A DNA stretch of 64,000 bases. Source: Deuterostichococcus epilithicus (taxonomy: Eukaryota; Chlorophyta; Trebouxiophyceae; Prasiolales; Stichococcaceae). Positions 23,201-34,245 of this stretch are shown here, piece after piece. The stretch lies in the NCBI GenBank assembly GCA_033439295.1, contig JAVTLE010000017.1, forward strand, positions 992,001 to 1,056,000. Reading direction: 5' to 3'. Position numbers and translations under genes: made by a program. Position 1 is the stretch's first letter. Each line of letters starts with the position of its first letter. The notes below the pieces were generated by a model. That model was not told where the DNA came from, did not search any database, and was given only the letters and a program-made list of their open reading frames with translations.

Positions 23201-25727
23201 TGCCGAAAGTGGTTCTGGAGCCGGCGCAGCCGGCACCGCAGGGGGCACTGCCGCGGCGCACGTCGCCGCCACCCGCCCGCCGCTCGCGGGCGCAGCCTCG
23301 CGCCTGGATCCCTGCCTGCAGGTCTACCATCAGGTGCTGTCCACATCCCTTTGCTGCGCCTGCTCGCAGCCGAACCAAATTCTCCAGAGCTGCATGCCCT
23401 TTCAGCTCGGACAGGTCAGGGCTGGCGCCTTCAGTTCGTGCTGTCTGTCAGAGGATTCAAATTCAAGGGGTGATTGCCTCTGTTCCCGATGCGTCAGTCA
23501 CCCCTGTAATATCCTTGCCACCCAGCATGCCGACAGCCAAGGCGGATGTCCTCAGCAGTCGCCGCATGCGACAGCTTTGCCGCCGAACGATTCGCCGGGT
23601 TCTGCGCCGCAGCTCAAAGCGGACGCCCTCAGGGGCTGCAGCACTGCCCCGCGTCGCATATCTGATCATTAGCAAACCTTTAGTCGTTGCTACAGCAACC
23701 AACGACCTCGATATGCACTGCAGGCCAAGGCGGACGCTTTCAGGCACTATGGCGGCGCGGTGCCACGGGAAGACAGCCTGCTGCACCACCTGCTGCGGGC
23801 GCGCAACCGGGACACGGGGCAGCCCTTTACAGAGGTGGAGATCATGGCGCAGAGCGGCACCTTCCTGGTGGCGGGTGAGCTGGCCCAACCCCCGCCAGGC
23901 TGCATGAGGATATGAGTATGGCCCATGCACGCCGTCGCTGCAGCTGTCGGGTTTTGGCACTGCAGTTCAAGCTCAAAGGAAGTTCAGTATGTACGTCATC
24001 ATACTGATCTGAGGGTCTAGATGCACTCTCATCTGGAGTGCCGCCCAGTGCATATGCCTGCTCGATGCTCCGGGTGTGCCGATGTCGGTCGCCGCTGCTC
24101 AACGATCAGCTGCATGATGACATGCTGTCTCGGCTCCACGGCAGACTCTTGCATGCAGGGTTCGAGACTATATCCACGACCCTCACCTTCGCCATCATCG
24201 CTCTGGCGCAGCACCCCGAGGTGGAGGCGCGTCTCCTGGCTGAAGTGGATGCCTTCCCCAGCAAGTGTGGCGCCGGCATCGCCTTTGATGACATCAAGCA
24301 GTTCCCCTACACGCGCGCCGTCATCGATGAGACCATGCGGTGAGCGTCAGACCTCAGCATCCCACGCAGCTGTCAGCACCTGCTGCCTCTTCAATCAGGT
24401 CCTCGATCCGCACTGCAATGCAATGCAGTGTTCACCGCCCTGCAGTGCCATGTTTCGGCAGTCCAAGAGCCGCTGTCAGTGCCGACAACAGATGTGCCAC
24501 ACACACGAGCGTTGTCAAGGCTTGTAGCACCCTGTCTGCCGAGCTTCAGTAGGGTTAACCCATTGTGACCGGCTGCTTGTCGTGATCATGCAGCATGTGG
24601 CCACCTGTCACGCCGGGCCTCGGGCTGCAGCGGGAAGCGACGGCGGACGCCAGCATCGGCGGCTACAGGGTGGCCAAGGGCGACAGGATCTGGATCGACG
24701 TGGAGGGTATCCACCACGACCCCCGCTTCTGGCCCGAGCCCGAGGTGGGAGGCTGACGCAGCGCAACACGGCCAATCTCTGGAGCCCCACACCCTCTTGC
24801 CAGACGACATAACAGCATGGTGGCTCAGACGCGCATGTGTGTGCACGTCCAACCTACGCGAGCGGAAATGTCCGGTGCCACCCATCAGAGCGTCATTATT
24901 AGATGTCAGTCCTGTGATCGCAATGACCCGCCAGTCGGCAGCAGCGGCCCTGTCGCCGAGCACACGCCCCGTCGAGAGGCCATCACGACGTGGACTGGCG
25001 GCGTACAACCTTTCATCAGCTCTGCCGCCGCCTCTGCTGCTGACCAGGCAGCCCAGCGCTCCTGACGAGCCGGCAGCGCCAGTCGGTGTCCTCTCGTTTA
25101 TTTCACCTCATTTACACAGGCATTCCGGCCGGAGCGTTTCCTGGACGGAAGTACCGAGGCGGCGGGGCGGCACCCCTGCGCCTACCTCCCCTTTGGTAAA
25201 CGACTGGCACCCTAGTCTCATGGCTGGCATTGCATGTCTTCTGGCATTTGTCGACAGGAGGTGCTTCCGGCTCCCAATCAGGCGTGGTCGAGACCATGTC
25301 TGGAGCCCCCACGGGCAGCCAGCCTGGGAAGGAATATGCAAGCGCAGACGTGACCAGTAATCGCCTTGACGCTGTCCACTGCAACTGGACGTATTCCTTG
25401 CATCACCGCCGCATTCTGCAGGCTGTGGCTGACGGTCCATCCCGTGCTGTGTCATCACCCTAAAACGGTACCCTGGATGGTGGCGGCCGGCCAATGGCGT
25501 GTCCAACGACATGTCGCTGATGTGCTGCAGGCATTGGGCCGCGGCGCTGCATAGGTTGGCGCTTTGCCCTGGAGGAGGCAGTCCTATGTCTGGCTCAGCT
25601 GTACCGGCTCGTTAGATTTCGGCTGGACCCCCGGAAGCACCCGGCGGGAAGGCCGCTGGAGGTCAGCTCCAGCGGCGCCACGATCAGCGTCAAGGGGGGC
25701 GCCTGGGTGCTGCCGCTGCCACGCTGA
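20282..25727 (+). CDS. cytochrome P450, tandem copy A
   Basis: Heme-thiolate monooxygenase, ER-anchored. Exons 20282-20329, 20535-20627, 20827-20946, 21091-21203, 21448-21518, 21771-21975, 22259-22384, 22620-22710, 23130-23333, 23724-23874, 24159-24339, 24594-24744, 25120-25195, 25531-25727 give 608 residues. N-terminal anchor, then the Pro hinge LPGPHP; I-helix AGFETIS; K-helix ExxR as DETMR; PERF as FRPERF; heme loop F-G-I-G-P-R-R-C-I-G split by the last intron. All key residues are present, so it looks functional. The frame that seems to stop at 25553 is not the coding one. It pairs exon for exon with copy B, but has an extra intron at 21519-21770 and lacks two introns of B. The clan is not certain (CYP3/CYP711-like in feel); substrate unknown. 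Confidence 0.
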
Positions 25728-26451
25728 TGGCGCCCGCAACAAACGTCAGGGGCAGTGCCGGGGTGACCTGTGTCGCTGCTGCGCTGAGCTGGTGACGCTC
25801 AAAATCAGCAGCGCCAGGGACGCCTGGATGGTGCCGGTGGTGCGCTGATGCCGTCGGCGGCTGAACATGCGTGCCTGCTGCACCTCGAGCGGACTAGAGC
25901 TTGCAGCAGCGACTCCTTGTACACTCTGTAGCGCTTATCGCAATGGAAAAGGAGACACATGCGAAGCATGTACGCAAGTGTTCAGGTCTCTGGTGGCTTG
26001 AAGGTCTGTGAACTCCTGGATCTTCACAGACCTGCAAGGGTATACTTCTTCTGGCGCCGCGGCATGCATATAATGGTGCCGTATCGGCAGTGAGCAGGGT
26101 AGTTCGTATCAGCTGGCGGTGCAGCCGGCATCGTGACGCCGCCTTCAGTCCAACACCATGTCTGCCAATAAAGAAACAACCTCACCTGCGTACCTGTCCC
26201 TTCGGAGTCCTGCTGGACAGCACATACCGTGACCGTGTGCATCTTCCGAGAAACATTCAGGGTCTAGTGGTGACGTTGCGGTGAGTCACCCCCTGTCCAC
26301 TTTCCCCACCAGGTGCAGGACGGTTGCGAGCTCAAGTTCGCAAGCACTGAACACACATCTGAAGCAAGGAGGGACCTGCACCTCGGTGCAGCTTTGCTGC
26401 AAACTGCTGTCGGCCCTCCTAACCAAGTTTGGGCAGGGTCGGGACAGCAAG
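25728..26451 (+). other. spacer between the tandem P450 genes
   Basis: Begins with the echoes of the stop exon. A short perfect inverted pair, gaaggtctgtgaa / ttcacagacct, lies at about 26000-26035 (aggtctgtgaactcctggatcttcacagacct, split here as arms with a 10-base loop) and could fold in the transcript. No gene seen. Confidence 0.
25735..25855 (+). repeat. echoes of the P450-A stop exon in its 3' UTR
   Basis: ctcaaaatcagcagcgcca then gacgcctggatggtgccg then tgcgctgatg repeats the order of the exon end (agcgtcaaggg, ggcgcctgggtgctgccg, cacgctgatgg at 25683-25730). A second, weaker copy lies between. Even the stop codon was carried. Confidence 0.
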
Positions 26452-29400
26452 ATGGTGTCGTCATACCTCGTCGCTGCCGGGCTGCTCGTGCTCGGGGTGA
26501 GGCGCGACGACCTGTGGTGTCAGTCACACATACACAAAGCCCGGCCTGCCTGCAAGGGCTGCATTCCCCCACAGTGGTTTTTTGATCCCGCCGAGCGCCT
26601 GTGTCGCATGCCTGCGCCGAGGATGGCGTACACGAACGATGAGACGGTCACGAACGCACTGCTGCAACTCCCAGGTGTTTCTGTACGGCCTCAACCTACG
26701 GGCGCGGTGGCGGTTGCGGCACATCCCTGGCCCGCGGCCGACATGGCTCATGGGCAACCTGCCACAGGTGTCTGTTGCATCCATTGAATTCGTGCATGAT
26801 GTTCGTGCAGTGTGAGTGAGTGTCACAAGTGTCTCATGCAATGCAGCCACGTTTAGTGCAGGCGCCTTGTGCTGCACTCGCAGATGAAGCCGGGCATGCA
26901 TGTTGCGCTGCCGGAGCTGGCCCAGGTCTACGGCCCAATCTACAGGCTGTTCTTCGGCCGCCATCCGATCGTAGTCATCGGCGATCCCGATCTTGTGAAA
27001 GAGGTGAGCATCTCCCCATCTGCACTGTGATGCCCCCGCCTGAGCGTGTTTATGGTCTAGGCCGCAATGCAGACGCACTGTGGCAGTGCACGCGCATCCT
27101 GCAGGTTCATCAGAATGAGCTTCGCACATTGAGCAATGCATCCTCCTGCCTGTGGCTGCTTCTCCCAGCATGCAGTGCTCGGCAGGTCCCCAACTTGACC
27201 ATCCCCCGGCTGCAGGTCTGTGTGGGCAAGTTTATGGTCTTCCATGACAGACAGTACAATCTCGTGAGTTTTTCGCGTTAAAACACGATCTGCCTCGCAG
27301 AGACTGCTTTGTGAGGACAGCCTTTGCATTTGGCCGCCTGGCGGGCTGTGTTGATAAAGTTACACCGTTTCCTCGTTACCACCGACAGATCAACATGGGT
27401 GGCAGTGACACCGAGGCAAACTGCACTATGCTGCACGGCATGCTGTCTGCCAGGTGCGTGACCAAATGGTCGATGGAACCGACAACCCGTTCTGCAAACC
27501 AGCGCACGCATGACGCGCATGGCATGGCATGGCATGGCATGGCATGGCATGGCATGGCATGGCATGGCATGGCATGGCATGGGCGGAGGCGGGTGCCAGC
27601 GCTGTGGGCTGCTGCGGCGGCGACATCTCAGGCTAGAATGCTGGCAGCTCTGCTGAAGTACCGAAGCTGGTGCCGCCAGCAGTCACCTGGCCTCGATAGG
27701 CCACGCTTGATGGGCCACACTCCTCCTGGACATGTGCAGTGTTCAAGCTGAACCACTTGTCATTTGCTTCTCCACGTTCGGCAGGGGAAAGTACTGGGCA
27801 GGACTGCGCGCCAGCGTGGAACGTGTGTTCCACTCGGGGCAGCTGGCGGCATACGCGCCGCTCATGAACAATGCCGCGGAGAAGCTGAAGGCGCGGCTGG
27901 CTGCCAAGGCCGCCGCGCCGGCGGTTCAGGACTCGGCGGCGGCGGCATCAGCGACAGATGGCGCCGCGGCGGGGGCTGCGGCAGCAGGCGATGGTGCAGG
28001 TGCAGCGGCGGGCGGTGGGGCGGCTGCGGCGGCACCAAATTCGATCAACCTGGGCGCCACGCTCGGAACCATGACACTGGAGGTCATCGGCACATCCGCT
28101 TTTGGGTGCGCGGCAGTTTGCACGCTGCACTGTGAGCGCGTGTAGGTGTGGCTGTGGGGTGGGGTGTGGGTGTGAGTGTGCCTTCAGAGGAGGGGGCCGC
28201 CGGGGCCCCGGGGGCCCCCGCAGTCACATTGCCGTGCAGGTTAGTGTGCTGCTGCCATGGCCCTTGGTCGTGAAGCATGGACCTGGTGGCCAGCAGTGCT
28301 CGTGCACCCTGCGCACGGTGCATGCGCTGTCATCGCTGCTGCCTGGCGTCGCAGCACGACCGCAGAGGCAGCCGCAGGGCAGACTGCACAGCACTTGCCG
28401 ACGCCTGGTGCGCTGGCGCACCTGCTGCCGGGTGGCCTTTGGCGCCTGGCATGCGCATTCAAGTGGTCTAGGGCGGCCTGTGACATGCACAGGGGCGACT
28501 TGCGCGCATTTTGCAGCGCAGGTGGCGCGCTTCATCAAGCGCCTGCCGACTCTTTACTCTAATCTTGCTCATCCCTTCTCTATTCTTGCTGCAGGGTGGA
28601 GTTTGATACCGACCGCGACGATTCACGCGTGGTGCAGGAGGCGCGTTTCATCATGGACCCGCCCAAGCGACCCAACAGCCTAAACCGCCTGGGCGGCATC
28701 CTGGTGCCGCAGCTCGGGTGCGGCAGGGCTTCAGGCGTCCAGGTTGCTGACTCGATGCAGGAAGGCTTGCAAGCACGTGCGCTGCATGGGAGCTGGGGGC
28801 CAGTCCTGGCGTCCGGCGATATCCACACGCACCCGGGCCTTGCGCCGCCATTCGCGGGCCGGGAAAGTGGGGCGCGACCCTGAAACCTGACCCTGACGCC
28901 GTGACCCCACGCCCTCGATCCCCGGGCCAGCCATTGAAGTGCTCACGCCCCTGAACCCTGAACCCTGCAGGCGGCTGTGGTTCCTGCTGTCCTCCTGGAT
29001 GGGTTCGGAGGCGGTGCGCGGCAGCTTCAAGGCGCGGGGCTTCCTGCTGGGCACCAGCCAGGTGCGGCCTGCCGCTGCTCGATCGGCCTCCCAGGTTGCT
29101 CTGTCTTGAACGCACCCGAATCTTGCAGAAAGCGCTGGCGGCCTCCAAGGGCCCGCTGCTCGCCCGCTGCTCAGTGTGCCCCCTCCTCTGCGAAGCGCAC
29201 AAGTGGTGGCACATCAGAGCGGCCGCATGCTCGAGCCGCCTTCAAGCCGGCCCGAGCGCACAGTGCCGCAACAGCCTCCTATGCTGCTGCCCTCGTTTGG
29301 GGCGCTGTGGTGCTGCCAGTCGTGCTGTCGCAGCCAGGAGTGGCTGGGCATGGAAGTGCTGCGGGAGCTCCTGACATGTTGGCTGGCTGTGTCTCCATGT

Positions 29401-32400
29401 GCGTCGCCAAAATGCGAGTGCCGGCCCGGTGCAGGTCGAGCTGGGAGGCATGGCTGCCTCACATGGTGTGCCTCACACACTGTCATGCACGTGCTTGCAG
29501 GTCCTGCTGCAGAACGCGCGGCGGCAGGGAAGCACGAAAGCGGGCGCCCACGCAGACGGCGCGGCGGACGGTGCGGCGCCCTCGGTCGCGGCGGAGGCGG
29601 CACCCAGCCTGCCGCCGAGGGGCGGCCTGTTCGGACAAGACCCCGACCTCCTCGTGTACCACCAGGCAGGTCTACTGCACCCTGTGTACTGCTGTGTATT
29701 GCTTCTTCCTCTGCACCCTATGTGGCTGACTTGGGATCTGGCATGCCTCTATCACCTCCTCGTCACCCCAACCTGCTTGTGGCCCTCTAGCACCCGATGC
29801 AAGGCTTCGGCCTGCGAGCAGTGCTGTGTCCTGTGTCACAAGGCGTCCCGGTTCCTGCCACTCGAGCAGAAAGCCGCTCATCTCCAGACGCGGCAGGATT
29901 CGGCACTGCCGGCTTAAGGCGTGTACATGCGTCCTGAAGCTCCAGGCTTCCCAGACCCCTGCGGCATGTCAGTCTGCAGTCATCAGCCTGCAGCGCCTCA
30001 GACTGCGGCCCCCCCTCAGGCCGCAAAACCTCGTACTGCTGCCTAAAACTTCCTCGCAGCATCTCGGGCTGCCGTTCGGCACACCGCAACGCGCCTTCGA
30101 GTGCAGCGCATTCCAAGACCGCAGCATCTCTCACCGCCTTGGACCCCCCGTGCCGAACAGCCAAAACATCATTTGTGCCGAGCAGGCCAAGGCGGACGCG
30201 CGCAAGGAGTACGGCGGCGCAGTGCCGCGGGACGGCAGCCTGCTGCACCACCTGCTGCGCGCGCACAACAAGGAGACCGGCAAACCCTTCACTGAGCTGC
30301 AGATCATGGCGCAGGGCAACACCTTCCTGCTGGCAGGTCAGGGTTTTGAGGCGACCTGCTCTGGACAGCTGTTTCGCTTCGACTTGACCAGGCAGACCCG
30401 CAGACCCGCAGTGAATTGGAAGCTAGGCTCCCAACAGACTAGAAATCGACGAGCTGTGCTGCTCTGGCAGCATTGCTCTGCGACCAGCTCACGCCAAGCT
30501 GACGGCGCCTTGCCTGCCTGTATGGTGTCGATTTTTGGCAGGCGCTCACTTGTCCCCGCTCCTCCTGTACATTTGCTGTTTGCTCCTTGCACTTTGGGAC
30601 CAACCTCATCAATGGCGGCGCGGCATTCTCCATTCTTATATCCCCAAGTCGTTGCGCTGAGCTGTGCCGTCACGCCTGCTTCCCTTAGGATACGAGACCA
30701 CCTCGACGGCGCTGATGTTCGCCATCGTCGCGCTGTCGCAAAACCCGGGCGTGGAAGCCAAGCTGCTGGCGGAGGTGGACGCCTTTGCCTGGAAGCAGGA
30801 AGGCATGGCGTTCGACGACATCAAGGCCTTCCCGTACACCCGCGCCGTCATTGATGAGGCCATGCGGTGAGGTCGAAAAATATGGTAGATAGTTATGGTA
30901 AACAGTTATGCAAAATGCGCCTTTGCTAGCAAACCTAGCTGCAGGCTTGCTTGTTCAGCTGACGGGGGGAAGCGCTCTGAGCCTCCGGGTGACGTATGAA
31001 CCGGCTGCTGGCTGTTGGTGCAGCTGGCGCCGGCCCGCCAGACTGTCTGATGCGCATTGCGCTCCTAAGGGGCGCCTTGTTTGGATATGCAACATGATGT
31101 TGGGCAAAGGCCGGCAGCGGCGACAGCCAGCTGTGGCTTTACTCACCTGGGCGCAGCCGTCCGCAGCCGCTCTGCCTCACTTCGAGCTGTAGAGCATGCG
31201 CAATACACATGTACATGCAAGCTGGAAACCCAGCAGCGACGAGGTGAGGGACCGAGAAATGCCTTTCGCTCCCGCCGTCACTTGCAAGTAATGTAACCCT
31301 TAAACCCTGCCCCCACGCAGCATGTGGCCACCGGTGACGCCGATGGTGGGGCTGCAGCGCGAGGCGAGTGCCGAGACCAGCATTGGCGGCTACAGGGTGG
31401 CCAGGGGGGAGAAGCTGTGGATCGACGTGATGCGGCTGCATCACGACCCACGCCACTGGACGCAGCCGGAGGTGGGTCTCCCATGGTCTGAACGTTGACA
31501 TCATGACTGTCCTTGCGTGCAGTCTTTGCGCGTGCAGTGCCTCTTGAGTGTCTGGGCCGAGGCTGTGGTCGCCTCATGGCGCAAGTGGCTGCAACAGTAG
31601 GGTGGCGGCCTGACCGCCCCAGGCTTGGGCGCCATGCATGATGCGGCACTGCGCCGCGCTTGCGCTGCACAGAAGAACCGTGCCCAGCCTCGGGACACCC
31701 TGCAGATCAGGGTTCACAGGCGGCGTGCAGCCGCTGGCCTCCTGGCGCTGCCTGCTGAACTGCATCAGCGTGAATCCACAGCCTCGAACTGGCATCGCAG
31801 CCCCAACAGCACTATTGGAACCCTGCGCAGGCGTGCCAGCCGCAGCGCAGCCAAGAGGGTAGAGCTCCGTGACTTTTTCCATAGTTCGACACTTCACAAC
31901 ATATTGTGCCTTTTCTGTCGCTCTGCGAACTGATCTCTCAACACCCTGCAGACATTCCGGCCAGAGCGCTTTTTGGAGGGCAGCCCCGAGGCGGCGGCAC
32001 GGCACCCCTACGCCTACCTCCCCTTTGGTGGGCATCCTGGTGGCTCAATGATCCGCTGCCGTGGTCGCTTGCCGCTCCATATCCGTGTCACTGCTGCACA
32101 TGTCGAGGGCAGCTGGACGGCAGGCGCCACATCTTGCATCTACCCTCCAGGCGCGCTGGCATCAGCCAGCGCAAGACAGTGTCATCCGATTCTGCATCGC
32201 ACGCGTGCCCTTGACTCACTGATGAGAAAGCTTAGCTCTGTAATACTGAGGGTCTCATCACGTCGTTTACTGAACACCTCCCTTCCTGCGTGCCTCCCTT
32301 TTTAACTGCCTTCCTCTCTGCTGCCATTCAGGCGCTGGCCCGCGGAAGTGCGTGGGCTACCGCTTTGCGCTGGAGGAGGCGGTCATCACGCTGGCTCAGG

Positions 32401-32684
32401 TGATGGTGAACTCGTTCCATGCAGTTGACCCAATTCACTCGGTTACTGCAGATATGATCAACCCCGCTTGAGTGCATTCGACCCGCTTGCTTCGTTGGGG
32501 ACACTCCTCGTCGTTGCGAGGACACTGGTCGTAAATTTTCGGTGTGACATTTTCGCAGCTGTACCGGCAGTTCACCTTCCGGCTGGACTCACAGAAGCAC
32601 CCGGCGGGGAAACCGCTTGAGCTCAGCTCTGGCATCACGCTGTCTGTGAAGGGCGGCTGCTGGGTGGAGGCGCTGCCGCGGTGA
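26452..32684 (+). CDS. cytochrome P450, tandem copy B
   Basis: Tandem paralog of the preceding gene, same strand, 724 bp downstream. Exons 26452-26496, 26675-26767, 26884-27003, 27216-27263, 27389-27453, 27785-28105, 28595-28717, 28971-29061, 29501-29665, 30186-30336, 30689-30866, 31321-31471, 31952-32027, 32332-32399, 32559-32684 give 606 residues. Start: [15 protein letters not shown] anchor, then the hinge IPGPRP. I-helix AGYETTS, K-helix DEAMR, FRPERF and heme loop [10 protein letters not shown] (Cys near residue 548) are intact. A low-complexity Ala/Gly insertion lies in exon 27785-28105 and differs in length and sequence from copy A. The intron after 29665 needs a GC donor to stay in frame. 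Introns 27264-27388 and 32400-32558 have no match in copy A. Same family, unknown substrate. Confidence 0.
27521..27580 (+). repeat. (GGCAT)12 pentanucleotide microsatellite
   Basis: Twelve exact ggcat units in the intron after P450-B exon 27389-27453. It creates spurious long open frames on both strands. Confidence 0.
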
Positions 32685-32860
32685 CGGTGCCAGGCCCCCA
32701 GCAGGCTTTGTAGAGTAGAATTAGGGTGTTGCAGACGCTGCGTGCTTGAGGTTGTGGTCCTGTACTTTTCAAGGCGGTCGGGTTGGTCAGGTGTCGCCCG
32801 AATACTCAGCTGGGAGATACGAAACCCTCAAGCACCAAGACGCCATGCGTGGGGACGTGT

Positions 32861-32865
32861 TGTAA
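32861..32865 (+). terminator. TGTAA polyadenylation-type signal
   Basis: 177 bp after the P450-B stop; a good candidate poly(A) signal. Confidence 0.
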
Positions 32866-32892
32866 TGCGTGCTAGTATACTTGTGATGATTC

Positions 32893-33257
32893 ATGCGGCA
32901 GTTCTGTGTCGGCAATAGCTCTCCGGTCAGCAGGATGCGTTTGGCTATTCATACCCACCGGCAAGCTAAGTCCCTGCTCCACCCAGCCTCCAGCAGCAAC
33001 GCGCAGTGGCGCCGCACAAATTGTGCACTGTGGGCGCTGCAAGCTTTGGCGTCGCTCAGCCTGCGCATGTTCTACGCCACGTATGGCGCTGTAAGTAGGA
33101 TCCGTAAGAGCCATCACACCCCCGGCACAAGCAGCTGCAGTGTCCGGCGCCCGGCTGTGCAAACAATTCTTCGGCTGACATCCCAGCCAGGAACAGGACA
33201 GGGCTGCAGTCCATGCTTGATCAGCTGGAGGCGCTCGAGCAGGCGGTCTACGAGTAA
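32893..33257 (+). CDS. possible small two-exon gene, unrecognised
   Basis: An ATG at 32893 opens 66 codons ending at a perfect GTAAGT donor (33091). A candidate acceptor at about 33207 leads in the same phase into SMLDQLEALEQAVYE and a taa stop at 33255-33257. The second part looks like a short coiled coil. I do not recognise the product; the tail is vaguely like the coiled coil of EAF6-type proteins, but the rest is missing. It lies in the 1.56 kb between P450-B and S6K. It could equally be chance reading frame in a UTR. Confidence 0.
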
Positions 33258-34245
33258 TGCACTGCAGGCATTTGTCTAAAAGAAGCGCGCGCGTTGGCCT
33301 GGCAGCGAGGCGTCGGCCTGGAGGCCATAATCGGGCTGGTTTGCGTGGCGGCAGGAAGAAAGGCTACTCAGGCAGCCTAGCGCTGGGAATGCCCACCAGC
33401 AGCGAGGCAGCAGCAAGGGCTGCACCGGACGGAGACTGGCTTAGTGTCCCGCCTGAATGCTAAGATGCCGCTGCAGCTGGAGCTGCTAGTTGGCGCAGCG
33501 CAGCAGTCGCAGGACCCGCTTTGTGGCAGCTGCAGCCCCAGGCCCCACAAAAAAAGGCAAGCAGCCTGAGTTTCGGCGGTGCAAAGCGGCTGAGATGATT
33601 GCTGGCTTCAGTGCTGCTGCGGGTGTCATGAGCGCAGCAACGCCTGCGCTGCTGCCAATCAGCGGCGATTCGAGCCAGCCATTACTAGGGGTGTACGTCC
33701 AGCGGGCAAGGGTGCATGCAACGATCGCAAAGCCACACCCAAGCCTGAAGCAGACCCTGTCGCTTGCTGAACTCTCGACATCGCGGGGAGTGGAAACCCA
33801 TGTTTGGAGAATCTAGGCGGATGAGAGCGCGCACGGTAGCAGCACCAAATGCCGAAGGTGATGCAGTATATTATTGTGTGCTCTGTGCTCTGCACTGTCA
33901 GCTTTATGGTCGACAACCCATGTGCCTCACGTGTTGGGACTTGACCAGTCGATTTTGCTGCGACGCCAGCATTTCTGAACGCATTGCTCTTGGGATTCAG
34001 CCTCGGATCGCATCAAGCCCTCTTGTATTCACACTCCCGGAGACCTTGTCGCGTGTGAACAGCCTACCAATGCTGGGTGAACAAGCCGCGCAGATTGCTA
34101 TACACCTGCACACTCGCTTCTGCGGCTTCAGGGTCGGCATTTCACGGCTGCGGCGCGCCTGTGCCTCGCCGCCTGGTTGAGCTGCAGTGTGGCTATCGCG
34201 TGGACAGCTGCAGCCTCAAAAACCACGCCAAGAAACAACAGCACC

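Larger units (their letters stand above)
32685..34245 (+). other. P450-B to S6K spacer
   Basis: Contains a TGTAA at 32861 (177 bp after the P450-B stop), the doubtful two-exon gene at 32893-33257, and unassigned sequence with open frames of low support from 33260 to 34245, including the presumed S6K promoter and 5' UTR. Confidence 0.

Noticed and set aside
25531-25727. P450-A as a pseudogene because of a stop at 25553
   Set aside because: The stop is in a wrong frame. The frame set by the upstream exon gives an intact heme loop and the normal C terminus.
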